In this document: positions 35,276-43,908 of the stretch, in pieces | How positions within the stretch are numbered: position 1 is the stretch's first letter | How the letters are laid out: each line of letters opens with the position of its first letter | Assembly (NCBI RefSeq): GCF_003347495.1 | Contig: NZ_QCXY01000001.1 | Span: forward strand, 558,001 to 622,000 | Direction of reading: 5' to 3' | DNA: 64,000 nt | From: Pleomorphovibrio marinus | GTDB taxonomy: Bacteria; Bacteroidota; Bacteroidia; Cytophagales; Cyclobacteriaceae | The notes under the pieces: model-generated | The model's database searches: none | The model's input: only the letters and a program-made list of their open reading frames with translations | Told to the model about the DNA's origin: nothing | Made by a program: the position numbers and the translations under genes

Positions 35276-37282
35276 ATGGCTTCAAGGTTTCGCAGCATTT
35301 TGCTGTTCACATCCCTTTTATTCTTTCCTTATCTTTTATTCTCCCAGGTTGTAAATCCACCGAAATGGGATATAACCCTATCAAATGCAAACCTTCAGCC
35401 AGGAGAGGAAGTGGAGCTGGTTTTCAAGGCAGAAATACCCAGGGATTGGTATATTTATACCAATGACTTTGATCCAGACCTTGGTCCCCTCCTAATGCTT
35501 TTGATAATGGAAGAGGCGGAAGGTGTAGAAACTGAGGGGGAATTGAAGGCAATAGACCATAAGACAAAATATGATGAAATTTGGGAAGGAGAGGTAAATT
35601 ATTTCGATGGAACAGGAGAATTCAGGCAAACTTTGCGGGTTATAGAGGAAAGCCCTTTGATTCGTGGAAGCCTGGAATACCAGATGTGTTCTGATATTAC
35701 CAATCAGTGTATCAATTTTGAGGAGGAGTTTGAAATAAGGCTAGCTGGGGATAATCAGGAGGATGTAGAGAAAACAGCGCCTGAACCAGAAGAGGAATCC
35801 GAGGAAGCCACATTCATACCTACCGACGATGAGGCCAAGGAATCGGTGATCACTTTTATGATATTGGCTTTCCTTGCAGGGTTGGCAGCCCTGCTTACTC
35901 CCTGTGTTTTTCCTATGATACCCATGACAGTCTCTTTCTTTACCGGGAGATCCAGCTCTCGGGCACATGGGATAAAAAATGCCCTGATTTATGGGTTTTC
36001 CATTATTGCCATTTATACCATTGCGGGAACCATTGTGGCAGCCGTTCAGGGGCCTGAATTTGCAAACTGGCTTTCCACCCATTGGGCACCGAATATTTTC
36101 TTTTCGGCGGTTTTTTTGTTCTTCGCCTTGGCCTTCCTTGGGTTGTTTGAGATTACCCTACCAAGTGGTTTAGTAAACAAAATTGATGCTAAGGCCGACC
36201 AAGGGGGCTTAGCGGGTATTTTCTTTATGGCCTTTACCCTGGTTTTGGTGTCTTTTTCTTGTACTGGACCGATTGTAGGTTCCATTTTGATCAGCTCTGC
36301 GGGGGGTGAGCTGATCAAGCCCATTGCGGGGATGTTTGCCTTCTCCCTAGCATTTGCCTTGCCTTTCGCCTTGTTTGCGGTTTTTCCGGAGTGGCTCAAT
36401 TCCCTCCCAAAATCCGGCGGATGGCTTAATTCTGTTAAGGTAGTACTTGGGTTTTTGGAATTGGCCCTAGCCTTTAAGTTTTTAAGTATAGCAGATCAAG
36501 TATATCACTGGCATATTTTGGACAGGGAAATTTACATTGCTGTATGGATTGTCATTTTCGGCCTACTGGGTCTTTACCTCCTTGGCAAAATCAAACTCCC
36601 CCATGACAGTCCCTTGGAATACATAGGTGTACCAAGGTTAATGTTGGCCATTACTACCTTTGTGTTTGTGGTCTATCTTATCCCCGGTATGTGGGGAGCT
36701 CCACTGAAAGCGCTAAGCGGATACCTTCCTCCCATGTCTTCTCATGATTTTGACCTGGTGAGAATGACCCGGGAAGGTGGGGGGACTAGTGGGGAAGAAA
36801 ACACCATGGACGAGCCACCTATGTTTGGGGAGTTCCTACACTTCCCGCACGGGATTCAGGGATACTTTGACTTTGATCAGGCCCTTGCCGTAGCCAAAAG
36901 AAATAACAAGCCCCTTTTCATTGACTTTACTGGCCACGGGTGTGTGAATTGCAGGGAAATGGAAGCAAGGGTTTGGTCAGATCCCAGGGTACTTCAGAGG
37001 CTCAAAGAAGATTTTGTGGTAGTGGCACTTTATATTGACGAGCGCTTTACATTGCCTGAATCCGAATGGTATACCTCTACTTATGATGGGAAGGTGAAGA
37101 AAACCATAGGCAAGCAAAATGCTGACTTTCAAATTACCAGATTCAACAACAATGCCCAACCCTACTATGTGATCTTGGACCACAATGAAGAATTGCTTGT
37201 TAAACCAAAGGCCTATGATACCAATATTCAAAATTTCGTCGAATTTTTAGATGCTGCCAAGGCGGAGTTTGCAAAAAGATAG
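35276..37282 (+). CDS. dsbD: DsbD-like thiol:disulfide interchange protein
   Basis: 668 residues from the ATG at 35276, which begins a good signal peptide (FRSILLFTSLLFFPYLLFS); a TTG six codons upstream is rejected. Three Cys pairs form the expected electron relay: the periplasmic N-domain (Cys138, Cys145 in MCSDITNQC), the membrane domain (Cys210 in LTPCVFPMIPMT, Cys329 in SFSCTGPIVG) and the C-terminal thioredoxin domain (Cys556, Cys559 in HGCVNC). About eight membrane helices lie in the middle. It carries reducing power from cytoplasmic thioredoxin to periplasmic partners, likely including the secreted thioredoxins in this window. Confidence 0.9.
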   Translation: MASRFRSILLFTSLLFFPYLLFSQVVNPPKWDITLSNANLQPGEEVELVFKAEIPRDWYIYTNDFDPDLGPLLMLLIMEEAEGVETEGELKAIDHKTKYDEIWEGEVNYFDGTGEFRQTLRVIEESPLIRGSLEYQMCSDITNQCINFEEEFEIRLAGDNQEDVEKTAPEPEEESEEATFIPTDDEAKESVITFMILAFLAGLAALLTPCVFPMIPMTVSFFTGRSSSRAHGIKNALIYGFSIIAIYTIAGTIVAAVQGPEFANWLSTHWAPNIFFSAVFLFFALAFLGLFEITLPSGLVNKIDAKADQGGLAGIFFMAFTLVLVSFSCTGPIVGSILISSAGGELIKPIAGMFAFSLAFALPFALFAVFPEWLNSLPKSGGWLNSVKVVLGFLELALAFKFLSIADQVYHWHILDREIYIAVWIVIFGLLGLYLLGKIKLPHDSPLEYIGVPRLMLAITTFVFVVYLIPGMWGAPLKALSGYLPPMSSHDFDLVRMTREGGGTSGEENTMDEPPMFGEFLHFPHGIQGYFDFDQALAVAKRNNKPLFIDFTGHGCVNCREMEARVWSDPRVLQRLKEDFVVVALYIDERFTLPESEWYTSTYDGKVKKTIGKQNADFQITRFNNNAQPYYVILDHNEELLVKPKAYDTNIQNFVEFLDAAKAEFAKR

Positions 37283-37285
37283 GAT

Positions 37286-38620
37286 ATGGAGCCCAAAAAA
37301 CTTCCCTTACTGAAAATTAGTGATGACAAACGTTACCTGGTGGGAGAAGCGGGTCGCACTCCATTTTTTTGGCTTGGGGATACCGCTTGGGAGCTGCTAC
37401 ACCGATTAAACATAGAGGAGGTAAAAAGCTATTTTGAAGACAGGTCGAAAAAGGGTTTCACAGTGATTCAGACCGTGATATTGGCTGAATTAGATGGCCT
37501 TCAGACCCCAAATGCCAATGGAGAAATACCCCTCCATGATCAAGACCCAGATTCCCCCAATGAAAAGTATTTCTCCTACGTGGATAAGGTACTTGAAGAA
37601 GCTGCAAGGCTTGGTTTATATGTGGCTCTTTTACCGACCTGGGGAGACAAATACCAAAAAGCTTGGGGAGTGGGTCCTGAAATTTTCACCCCTGAAAATG
37701 CCAGAAAGTACGGAGCTTATCTGGGGAAGCGGTATGGGTCCTTTTCGAATATTATATGGGTTTTGGGAGGAGATAGGGTGCCCAAAAACAAGACCGAATA
37801 CCAAATAAATGAAAAACTCGCAAAGGGAATTAAAGAGGCGGGTGCCGTCCAACTAATAACAGTGCACCCAAAAGGGGGCAACATTGCCAGTGATATTTTT
37901 GGCAAAGAAACCTGGTTGGATATAGATATGTTTCAATCCAAACACCTGAAGGGGTGTCTGGAGTACAAATTTACCCAAAGGGCTATGAGAAACCTACCTG
38001 TACGACCTGTGATCGATGGAGAACCCGGTTATGAAAACATCCCTAATTATTTAAATAAGTGGGGCAAAGACCGATTAGATGCTTATGATGTAAGACGTTC
38101 TGCTTACTGGAATATGCTGAGTGGGGCAGCAGGGCATACGTATGGATGCAATGAAATATGGCAGATGTACTCCCCTGGAAGGTCACCGCTTCACGGGGCG
38201 CACCTTACTTGGACTGAGGCCATGAGCTTGCCCGGTGCTTTCCAGATGGGAATAATGCGGCGTTTATTCGAACAGTTTCCTTGGCAGCGTTTGAGGGCTA
38301 TAAAAGGATTCGTGAGAGGAATAAATTGGCGGAATTCAGCCCACACTGTAGGGATGGTGGATGTAGAGGGACAATTCGCCCTTGCCTATTCCCCTTCTAG
38401 AAAAAGGGTGAGATTAGACCTTAGCTTATTAAAATCCCAACACCTGTCCGGGTATTTTCTGGATCCTGAAAAAGAAATAACCTATCCAATCCCCTCTAAA
38501 TTGTATCCTAAAAAAACAACTTTTAAATTCCCCCGGGTTCCAGATACGGAAAAAACTTCAAAAGACTGGTTGATCGTTCTTTTGGACGAAACGTTTGGAA
38601 GTGGCTTAAGGGAGTCTTGA
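37286..38620 (+). CDS. GH140/DUF4038-type glycoside hydrolase
   Basis: 444 residues. A TIM barrel begins with PFFWLGDTAWELLHRLNIEE and contains KGFTVIQTVILAE, IIWVLGGDRVP, FQSKHLKG and the acidic DGEPGYE. A small C-terminal collagen-binding-like domain (PF12904 type) follows, with FALAYSPSRKRVRLDLS. The architecture matches the family of the apiosidase that trims rhamnogalacturonan II side chains. No signal peptide is present, so it would act in the cytoplasm unless exported otherwise. It starts three bases after the DsbD-like gene, an unusual pairing for a sugar hydrolase. Confidence 0.82.
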   Translation: MEPKKLPLLKISDDKRYLVGEAGRTPFFWLGDTAWELLHRLNIEEVKSYFEDRSKKGFTVIQTVILAELDGLQTPNANGEIPLHDQDPDSPNEKYFSYVDKVLEEAARLGLYVALLPTWGDKYQKAWGVGPEIFTPENARKYGAYLGKRYGSFSNIIWVLGGDRVPKNKTEYQINEKLAKGIKEAGAVQLITVHPKGGNIASDIFGKETWLDIDMFQSKHLKGCLEYKFTQRAMRNLPVRPVIDGEPGYENIPNYLNKWGKDRLDAYDVRRSAYWNMLSGAAGHTYGCNEIWQMYSPGRSPLHGAHLTWTEAMSLPGAFQMGIMRRLFEQFPWQRLRAIKGFVRGINWRNSAHTVGMVDVEGQFALAYSPSRKRVRLDLSLLKSQHLSGYFLDPEKEITYPIPSKLYPKKTTFKFPRVPDTEKTSKDWLIVLLDETFGSGLRES

Positions 38621-38681
38621 GGCCTAGGGGGGGTGGAAAATTTGTGGATAAGCAAAAAAATCCCGTTCCTCACCTAAATAT

Positions 38682-39110
38682 TTAACTGCCAGTACCAAAA
38701 GCCGTAAGCACGAGCTTTCTACTTCCTCCATGATTTCTGAATTCGCAAAGATAGATCCCTTGCCAGGTACCAAGATTTAGTTTTCCATCGGTGATTGGGA
38801 TTTTCAGATCAAAGCCCAACAAACTTCCCTTTAAATGGGCTGGCATATCATCTGGGCCTTCATAGGTATGAATAAAGTTAGGATAGTCCTCTGGGACCAG
38901 GTCGTCAATAAAGGCTCCAAAATCCCTGCGCACACTTGGGTCTGCATTTTCATTGATGGTGAGCCCTGCGGAAGTGTGCTGGATAAAAACCTGTAGCAAC
39001 CCTACGTTCAATTTCTTGATTTCCGGAATGTTGTCCACAATTTCATTGGTTATGAGGTGAAATCCCCGCGGATAAGGAGAGAGTTGTATGGTTTTTTGGA
39101 ATAACTGCAT
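38682..39110 (-). CDS. yjbQ: YjbQ family protein (UPF0047)
   Basis: 142 residues from the second Met; an ATG two codons upstream is also possible. The family pattern is complete: GFHLITNEI, IQHTSAGLTINENADPSVRRDF, HTYEGPDDMPAHLKGSLLG and GTWQGIYLCEFRNHGG. TIGR00149 members show weak thiamine-phosphate synthase activity, but their physiological role is unsettled. Cytoplasmic. It stands alone, convergent with the GH140 gene. Confidence 0.9.
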   Translation of the reverse strand: MQLFQKTIQLSPYPRGFHLITNEIVDNIPEIKKLNVGLLQVFIQHTSAGLTINENADPSVRRDFGAFIDDLVPEDYPNFIHTYEGPDDMPAHLKGSLLGFDLKIPITDGKLNLGTWQGIYLCEFRNHGGSRKLVLTAFGTGS

Positions 39111-39217
39111 GAACATAAATTTAGGTACAACTTAAAACAAATAGGTTCTGCTTTCGTCCAAATTTATTTATCTTTAAGGAATTACCATAAATCATTTAAC
39201 CCTAAAATCTTTCGAAG

Positions 39218-39691
39218 ATGGAACAGATAAGCTTGATATTCCTTATGACTGTACTTGGTCTAGGATTTTTTTCCACCACCCAGGCCCAGGGCCTTAGTGC
39301 AAAAATAATTTCCCTTGAAGAAGCCCAAAAGATTTCCGATGCTGCAGAGGCCAAAGCCAGGGCTGAAAATTGGAATGTTGTCATTGCCATTTTAGATGCC
39401 GGGGGTCACTTGATTGCCCTTAGGAAAATGGATGGCACACAAGTGGGCAGTGTGGAAGTCGCCCAGAAGAAGGCAGAAACTGCCTTGAAATTTAAAAGGC
39501 CTACCAAGGTGTTTGAGGAGGCCGTAAAAGGCGGCAACGTTCACATCATGAGCTTGCCCAACGTGGTGGCAGTGGAAGGTGGCTTGCCAATCGAACATGA
39601 TGGGATGGTCATAGGTTCTATTGGAGTCAGTGGAGTCACCTCTGCCCAAGACGGTATAATTGCTGAGGCTGGGCTTAAGGCTTTCCCCTAA
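39218..39691 (+). CDS. Exported GlcG/HbpS-family protein
   Basis: 157 residues. A signal-like N-terminus (LIFLMTVLGLGFFSTTQAQ) precedes a single GlcG/HbpS domain (PF03928): VVIAILDAGGHLIALRKMDG, VAQKKAETALKFKRPT and GSIGVSGVTSAQDGIIAEAG. Family members bind heme or cobalamin-like ligands, and some assist glycolate use. A TATCTTTA box precedes the gene and a strong terminator follows, so it is monocistronic. Likely periplasmic, with unknown ligand. Confidence 0.85.
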   Translation: MEQISLIFLMTVLGLGFFSTTQAQGLSAKIISLEEAQKISDAAEAKARAENWNVVIAILDAGGHLIALRKMDGTQVGSVEVAQKKAETALKFKRPTKVFEEAVKGGNVHIMSLPNVVAVEGGLPIEHDGMVIGSIGVSGVTSAQDGIIAEAGLKAFP

Positions 39692-39718
39692 TTCTCAACC
39701 TATAAACGTTAATGAAGG

Positions 39719-39752
39719 CCCTGGGGAGCAATGCGCTACCCAGGGACTTTTT
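39719..39752 (+). terminator. Intrinsic terminator after GlcG-like gene
   Basis: CCCTGGG/CCCAGGG stem (39719-39725 with 39739-39745) followed by five T. Confidence 0.8.
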
Positions 39753-39774
39753 CCAATAATGCCAAAATAAAGAT

Positions 39775-40911
39775 ATGCCCTCCAAATTACCTTACGCAGG
39801 TACTACCATCTTCACCGTTATGTCCAAATTGGCAGCAGACGAAGGTGCATTTAACCTTTCCCAGGGATACCCGAGTTTTGATTGCTCACCCAAACTCACA
39901 GAATTGGTTAACCACTACATGAAACACGGCTTCAACCAATATGCCCCTATGAGTGGTATTCCTGAACTAAGAGAAAGCCTTTCCGAAAAAACTTCCAGGG
40001 TTTACAACGTACACTATCATCCCGAGGAGGAGGTCACCATCGTTTCTGGAGCCACAGAGGCCATCTTTTGTGCGGTAACAGCCGTGGTTTACCCCGGAGA
40101 TGAGGTAATCCTACTTGAGCCTGCATACGATAGCTACAGACCCGCCGTGGACTTGAATGGAGGAAAACCGGTTTATGTGACCCTTAATGCTCCCGATTTT
40201 AAAATCAATTGGGACAAAGTAAAGGAAAAAATAACTCCCAAAACCAAGGCCATCATGATCAATTCTCCTCATAACCCCGTGGGTACAGTCCTGAGCTCAC
40301 AGGATTTGGAGGAACTGGCGGCCATCGTACGGGATAAGGATATTTATATTATCAGTGATGAAGTTTATGAGCACATCGTATTTGATGGGGAAAAGCACCA
40401 TTCTATGATGACTCACCCAGTGCTTAGAGAGCGTTCCTTTGTCTGTGGTTCCTTTGGAAAAACCTATCACATGACCGGGTGGAAAATTGGCTATTGCCTA
40501 GCACCCAAGGCACTTACTGCTTCCTTTAGGCAAATCCATCAATTTATTACCTTCAGTACCGTTACACCTATGCAACATGCATTGGCTGACTTTCTTAAGG
40601 AACCGGAACATTATGAGAACCTAAGCCAATATTATCAACAGAAGAGAGACCGGTTCATTAGGGCCATCAAGTCCTCCAGGTTCAAGTTCCACCCTTCCAA
40701 GGGTTCATTCTTTCAAATTGTTTCCTACAAGGAGATTACGGATGAGCATGATTATGATTTAGCCGTTAGGCTCACTAAGGAAATAAAAGTAGCATCGATC
40801 CCCGTATCTGTTTTTTATAAGGACAAAATAGATAATAAGTTGCTTAGGTTTTGTTTTGCCAAGGACGATGAAATGTTGGACAGGGCTGGGGAAATCCTGT
40901 GCAGCCTATAA
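39775..40911 (+). CDS. Class I/II PLP aminotransferase, methionine-type (YbdL-like)
   Basis: 378 residues. PLP-binding motifs are GATEAIFCAVTAV, NSPHNPVGTV (Asn), ISDEVYEHIVF (Asp and Tyr) and the Schiff-base Lys in GSFGKTYHMTGWKIGY. The N-terminus (GTTIFTVMSKLAADEGAFNL, then SQGYPSFD) and motif spacing match YbdL/kynurenine-aminotransferase-like enzymes, which transaminate methionine, aromatic or glutamine-like substrates. Cytoplasmic. It starts just after the terminator of the GlcG-like gene, so its promoter must lie within that short gap. Confidence 0.88.
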   Translation: MPSKLPYAGTTIFTVMSKLAADEGAFNLSQGYPSFDCSPKLTELVNHYMKHGFNQYAPMSGIPELRESLSEKTSRVYNVHYHPEEEVTIVSGATEAIFCAVTAVVYPGDEVILLEPAYDSYRPAVDLNGGKPVYVTLNAPDFKINWDKVKEKITPKTKAIMINSPHNPVGTVLSSQDLEELAAIVRDKDIYIISDEVYEHIVFDGEKHHSMMTHPVLRERSFVCGSFGKTYHMTGWKIGYCLAPKALTASFRQIHQFITFSTVTPMQHALADFLKEPEHYENLSQYYQQKRDRFIRAIKSSRFKFHPSKGSFFQIVSYKEITDEHDYDLAVRLTKEIKVASIPVSVFYKDKIDNKLLRFCFAKDDEMLDRAGEILCSL

Positions 40912-40996
40912 CCCGAAGGAATCCGGCATTTGAGCATCCAAGAACTGGGAATCCTTTTAAAAACGTAACCACTTGGGTTATTCTGGACCTCTTTGG

Positions 40997-41569
40997 TTAA
41001 GGAGCCAACCAGGAAAATTCCCAGCCCCCATTTTTTTTGTTAAAAACCGCCCTTAAATGCTCTACACCATTAAGTTGAAGCAACTCCACACTTCTGGGGT
41101 TGATGGCCAGGATAGAAAAATACCTGGCATCTAGATTTTCAGACCATTGATGTGCTTGTTCGGGAGAATCGATTTTGGTTCCGGGTTTATGAATCGAGCA
41201 ATAGGCTTTTCTTGCTTCCCCCTTCACCTTTTTCCAATGGTAGGCCGTGATCTCATCCATGGTATGAACAGAAGCCTTACCCAATATTTTGGCTTGGACC
41301 TTCTTTTCCGGGTGATATAAATGTAAGGAGACGGCTGGGTTTTTTTGAATTTCAGCAATTTTCTGACTTCTTGAATCGGTATAAAAATAAACTTTAAAGT
41401 CTTGGTTTATCGCTCGTAACACCACATAACGGCTATTTGGAAATTCAGTCCCGAAAGTACTTAGGGTAATGAACCGGAATGGGTGGTTGGGATCAATTAC
41501 TGCCTTGGAACATTCAGCCTGGAATAGCTCAAAAACCTGGGAAAGCTCAGTTTTTTCAGTGAATAGCAT
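40997..41569 (-). CDS. PNPOx-like FMN-dependent oxidase family protein
   Basis: 190 residues with a split-barrel FMN-binding fold: FRFITLSTFGTEFPNSRYVV, DFKVYFYTDSRSQKI and HLYHPEKKVQAKILGKA. The C-terminal half (AYHWKKVKGEARKAYCS, then AINPRSVELLQL) follows the Alr4036-type pyridoxamine-phosphate-oxidase-like branch. It may oxidise PNP/PMP or only bind FMN; strict PdxH active-site residues cannot be confirmed by eye. It lies between convergent and co-directional neighbours without a clear operon. Confidence 0.78.
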   Translation of the reverse strand: MLFTEKTELSQVFELFQAECSKAVIDPNHPFRFITLSTFGTEFPNSRYVVLRAINQDFKVYFYTDSRSQKIAEIQKNPAVSLHLYHPEKKVQAKILGKASVHTMDEITAYHWKKVKGEARKAYCSIHKPGTKIDSPEQAHQWSENLDARYFSILAINPRSVELLQLNGVEHLRAVFNKKNGGWEFSWLAP

Positions 41570-41594
41570 GACCTATGACTTTTACTCTGATCCA

Positions 41595-41637
41595 CAAAAA
41601 ACCTCCCTTCCACTCTTAATAGCCAGTGAAAGGGAGG
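41595..41637 (-). terminator. Terminator of redoxin/TlpA gene pair
   Basis: CCTCCCTT (41602-41609) pairs with AAGGGAGG (41630-41637), extended by CACT/AGTG after a mismatch. An A-run on the left gives a U-run on the minus strand, 22 bases after the stop at 41659. Confidence 0.8.
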
Positions 41638-41658
41638 AACTATCAACATCTATGGTGA

Positions 41659-42276
41659 TTAAGATTTTCTCCATTTAATGGTACAACCCACTGCCTTGGT
41701 CTTTTTCTCCGGCACTTCATCCCCTGTGAGCACTGCTTCCATGGCATCTTCCACATATTTTTTAGTCACGGAGGAAGCGTCTTGGTAATTGTTGTCTATG
41801 GCTCCCACGTATTTCACGATATAGTCATTGCCATCCTTTTCTAGTAGATACACCTGCGGTGTATTGGTGGCTCCGTACTCTTTCGTGGTTTCCTGCGTTT
41901 CGTCGTACACATACGCAAAAGGGAAATTTTTTGCATCTGCCCTTTCTTTCATCTTCTCAAAACTATCTCCTGGACTGGCACCGTCATCATTTGGATTAAT
42001 GGCAATGACCGGGTAACCCTTGGGAGCAAATTGGTTGTGTAGTGCAATCATCCTGTCTTCATAGGCTACCACATAGGGACAGGTATTGCAGGAAAATATT
42101 ACCAAAAATCCCTCTGCATCATCATGATCGCCCATAGACACATAGGAACCATCCACATTTTTTAGCTTAAAATCGCTGGCTTTGTCACCAACCTGGTAAC
42201 CATCTTGCGCCTGAATTGAATGGCATATCAAGAAGGCAAATAGAAAACCGAATAAATGTTGTACTTTCAATTTCAT
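41659..42276 (-). CDS. Exported redoxin-family protein
   Basis: 205 residues. A signal peptide (HLFGFLFAFLICHSIQA) precedes an AhpC/TSA-redoxin domain with FSCNTCPYVVAYEDRM (Cys63, Cys66) and the ending VGCTIKWRKS. It is the stand-alone equivalent of the N-terminal half of the 27624-28832 fusion, sharing the CxxC-P-x-AYEDR core and the GCxIKW end. It is four bases downstream of the TlpA-like gene and certainly co-transcribed. Probably a periplasmic thiol reductase or peroxidase-like partner of that protein. Confidence 0.87.
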   Translation of the reverse strand: MKLKVQHLFGFLFAFLICHSIQAQDGYQVGDKASDFKLKNVDGSYVSMGDHDDAEGFLVIFSCNTCPYVVAYEDRMIALHNQFAPKGYPVIAINPNDDGASPGDSFEKMKERADAKNFPFAYVYDETQETTKEYGATNTPQVYLLEKDGNDYIVKYVGAIDNNYQDASSVTKKYVEDAMEAVLTGDEVPEKKTKAVGCTIKWRKS

Positions 42277-42280
42277 GATT

Positions 42281-42766
42281 TTATTGTTTTAGTTGGCTAA
42301 TAAAATTTCTCAAACTTTCTTCGTCCATATCTCCTTCGTGAAAGGCCCTTTCCCCGTTGGGTTTCACAAATAGGGTGGCTGGAATGGCACCGGACCAATT
42401 TTTACTCACCTTATCTATCCAACTATTGAAATCCACGTCATCCAATAGAAAGACCGGTGATTTTACCCCTCTTTTTTCTATAAAATTTGTCACCCTTTCT
42501 GGCTTCCTTCCATCATCCATCGAAATAAATATCAACTCTACGGAGGGATCTTCCGCATTCACCTTTTCAAAATCTGGCATTTCCCTGATACATGGGGCAC
42601 ACCATGTAGCCCAAAAATTGTAAATTTTGATCTTATCCGAGGATTCCTTCGTCATCTCCTCAAACTCATCGAAAGAAATGACCTTAAATGGAGCAATATC
42701 CTCATTATCAATTTTCAAAAATAATGTGAGGAAAATCACCAATAATGAAACATGGAATTTAACCAT
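42281..42766 (-). CDS. TlpA-like exported thioredoxin
   Basis: 161 residues with a short hydrophobic N-terminus (residues 5-17; signal or anchor) and a thioredoxin fold carrying NFWATWCAPCIREMPDF (Cys56, Cys59) and the cis-Pro region AIPATLFVKPNGE. It is equivalent to the C-terminal half of the fusion at 27624-28832. It is the first gene of a two-gene operon. It likely reduces periplasmic disulfides with electrons supplied by the DsbD-like protein. Confidence 0.87.
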   Translation of the reverse strand: MVKFHVSLLVIFLTLFLKIDNEDIAPFKVISFDEFEEMTKESSDKIKIYNFWATWCAPCIREMPDFEKVNAEDPSVELIFISMDDGRKPERVTNFIEKRGVKSPVFLLDDVDFNSWIDKVSKNWSGAIPATLFVKPNGERAFHEGDMDEESLRNFISQLKQ

Positions 42767-42924
42767 AATTGCTATTCAGGCTATTTTACTATTTTTAGGG
42801 GTAACACAAATTAACTTACGGCTCGGAGACCATTTGCTTACTAGAGAACATGATTTATAGTAACCTAATAACCAGTATTTTTGTTCCAAAAAGGCAACAA
42901 ACCCTCTATACGAGAGTGATTAGG

Positions 42925-43764
42925 TTATTCATCCAGAATTTGTCTAATATAATAAACGCTTTGGGGGATTTGGGCCACCGACCTGGACGATTCGTCTTCA
43001 ATGATTAGGTACTCGGCATTATTGGCTTTTGCCTGGCGGATGATTCCTGCAATATCAATATCCCCAGTTCCCAATACCACATTGGTTTCCACATCACCAG
43101 TGCCATCATCGGTCCCTTCTGTTCCTTTTTTTCTGTCCTTAAGATGCAATAAGGGAAACTTGTCCGGATGAGCTTTTAACAACGCCAATGGGTCTCCTCC
43201 CCCCATCTGCACCCAAAAAACGTCCATTTCAAAGTCGAAATGGTCTGCATTTGCCAACATATAGTCAAATAGTGTACCCCCCTCATACGATTTAAATTCA
43301 TACCCATGTGGGTGATAGCAAAAAGTCAATCCTGCATCTTTGATTTTTTTACCCGCCTCATTAAACACCCTAACAGCTTCTTTGGCATGAGTTTCTCCAA
43401 ATTCCCCGTCGTGAGGAATCCAAAATGTGACAATATATTTTGCACCGAAAGCTTTGGCATTATCGATAAATTGTTGGGGATCTTTTTTAAGCTGTTCGTA
43501 GTCAGCCCCTACTGCTACCATCTGTAAACCTAAGTTGTCGAGCATTTCCAGGTATTCATCCATAGACATCCCATAGGTGCTTCCTCCCTCGATATACTTG
43601 ATATCCCATTGGTCTATGATCTCATGGTACTTCTCCACATCCATTTCCATTTGATTTCGGAGACTATACAATTGCAGACCAATTTTTTGGGCAAAAATCC
43701 CAGTGCTGAACAGGGTGAGCCAAAAGAATGTGGCAACGCTAATGATTTTAGAGTAACGGGTCAT
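42925..43764 (-). CDS. Exported sugar phosphate isomerase/epimerase-like TIM barrel
   Basis: 279 residues from the ATG at 43764, which gives a signal peptide (ISVATFFWLTLFSTGIFA); the open frame starts six codons earlier. The AP_endonuc_2/xylose-isomerase-like TIM barrel shows IGLQLYSLRNQM, metal-site candidates in FCYHPHGYEF, FEMDVFWVQMGG, LLHLKDRKKG and LIIEDESS. Secreted members of this family are common in Bacteroidota and are thought to act on sugars in the periplasm. The substrate is unknown. Confidence 0.83.
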   Translation of the reverse strand: MTRYSKIISVATFFWLTLFSTGIFAQKIGLQLYSLRNQMEMDVEKYHEIIDQWDIKYIEGGSTYGMSMDEYLEMLDNLGLQMVAVGADYEQLKKDPQQFIDNAKAFGAKYIVTFWIPHDGEFGETHAKEAVRVFNEAGKKIKDAGLTFCYHPHGYEFKSYEGGTLFDYMLANADHFDFEMDVFWVQMGGGDPLALLKAHPDKFPLLHLKDRKKGTEGTDDGTGDVETNVVLGTGDIDIAGIIRQAKANNAEYLIIEDESSRSVAQIPQSVYYIRQILDE

Positions 43765-43908
43765 ATTATTAAAGGGCTTCATGTGTCTAATACGGTTTTT
43801 GGAAAGTTAAAGATAAGGTTTTGACAATGGATATAAAAAAACTTCGCATTTCATGTCAATGCTTTGACACATAAACCTTAAATTTAGTCTTAATTATACC
43901 AGCCCAAC

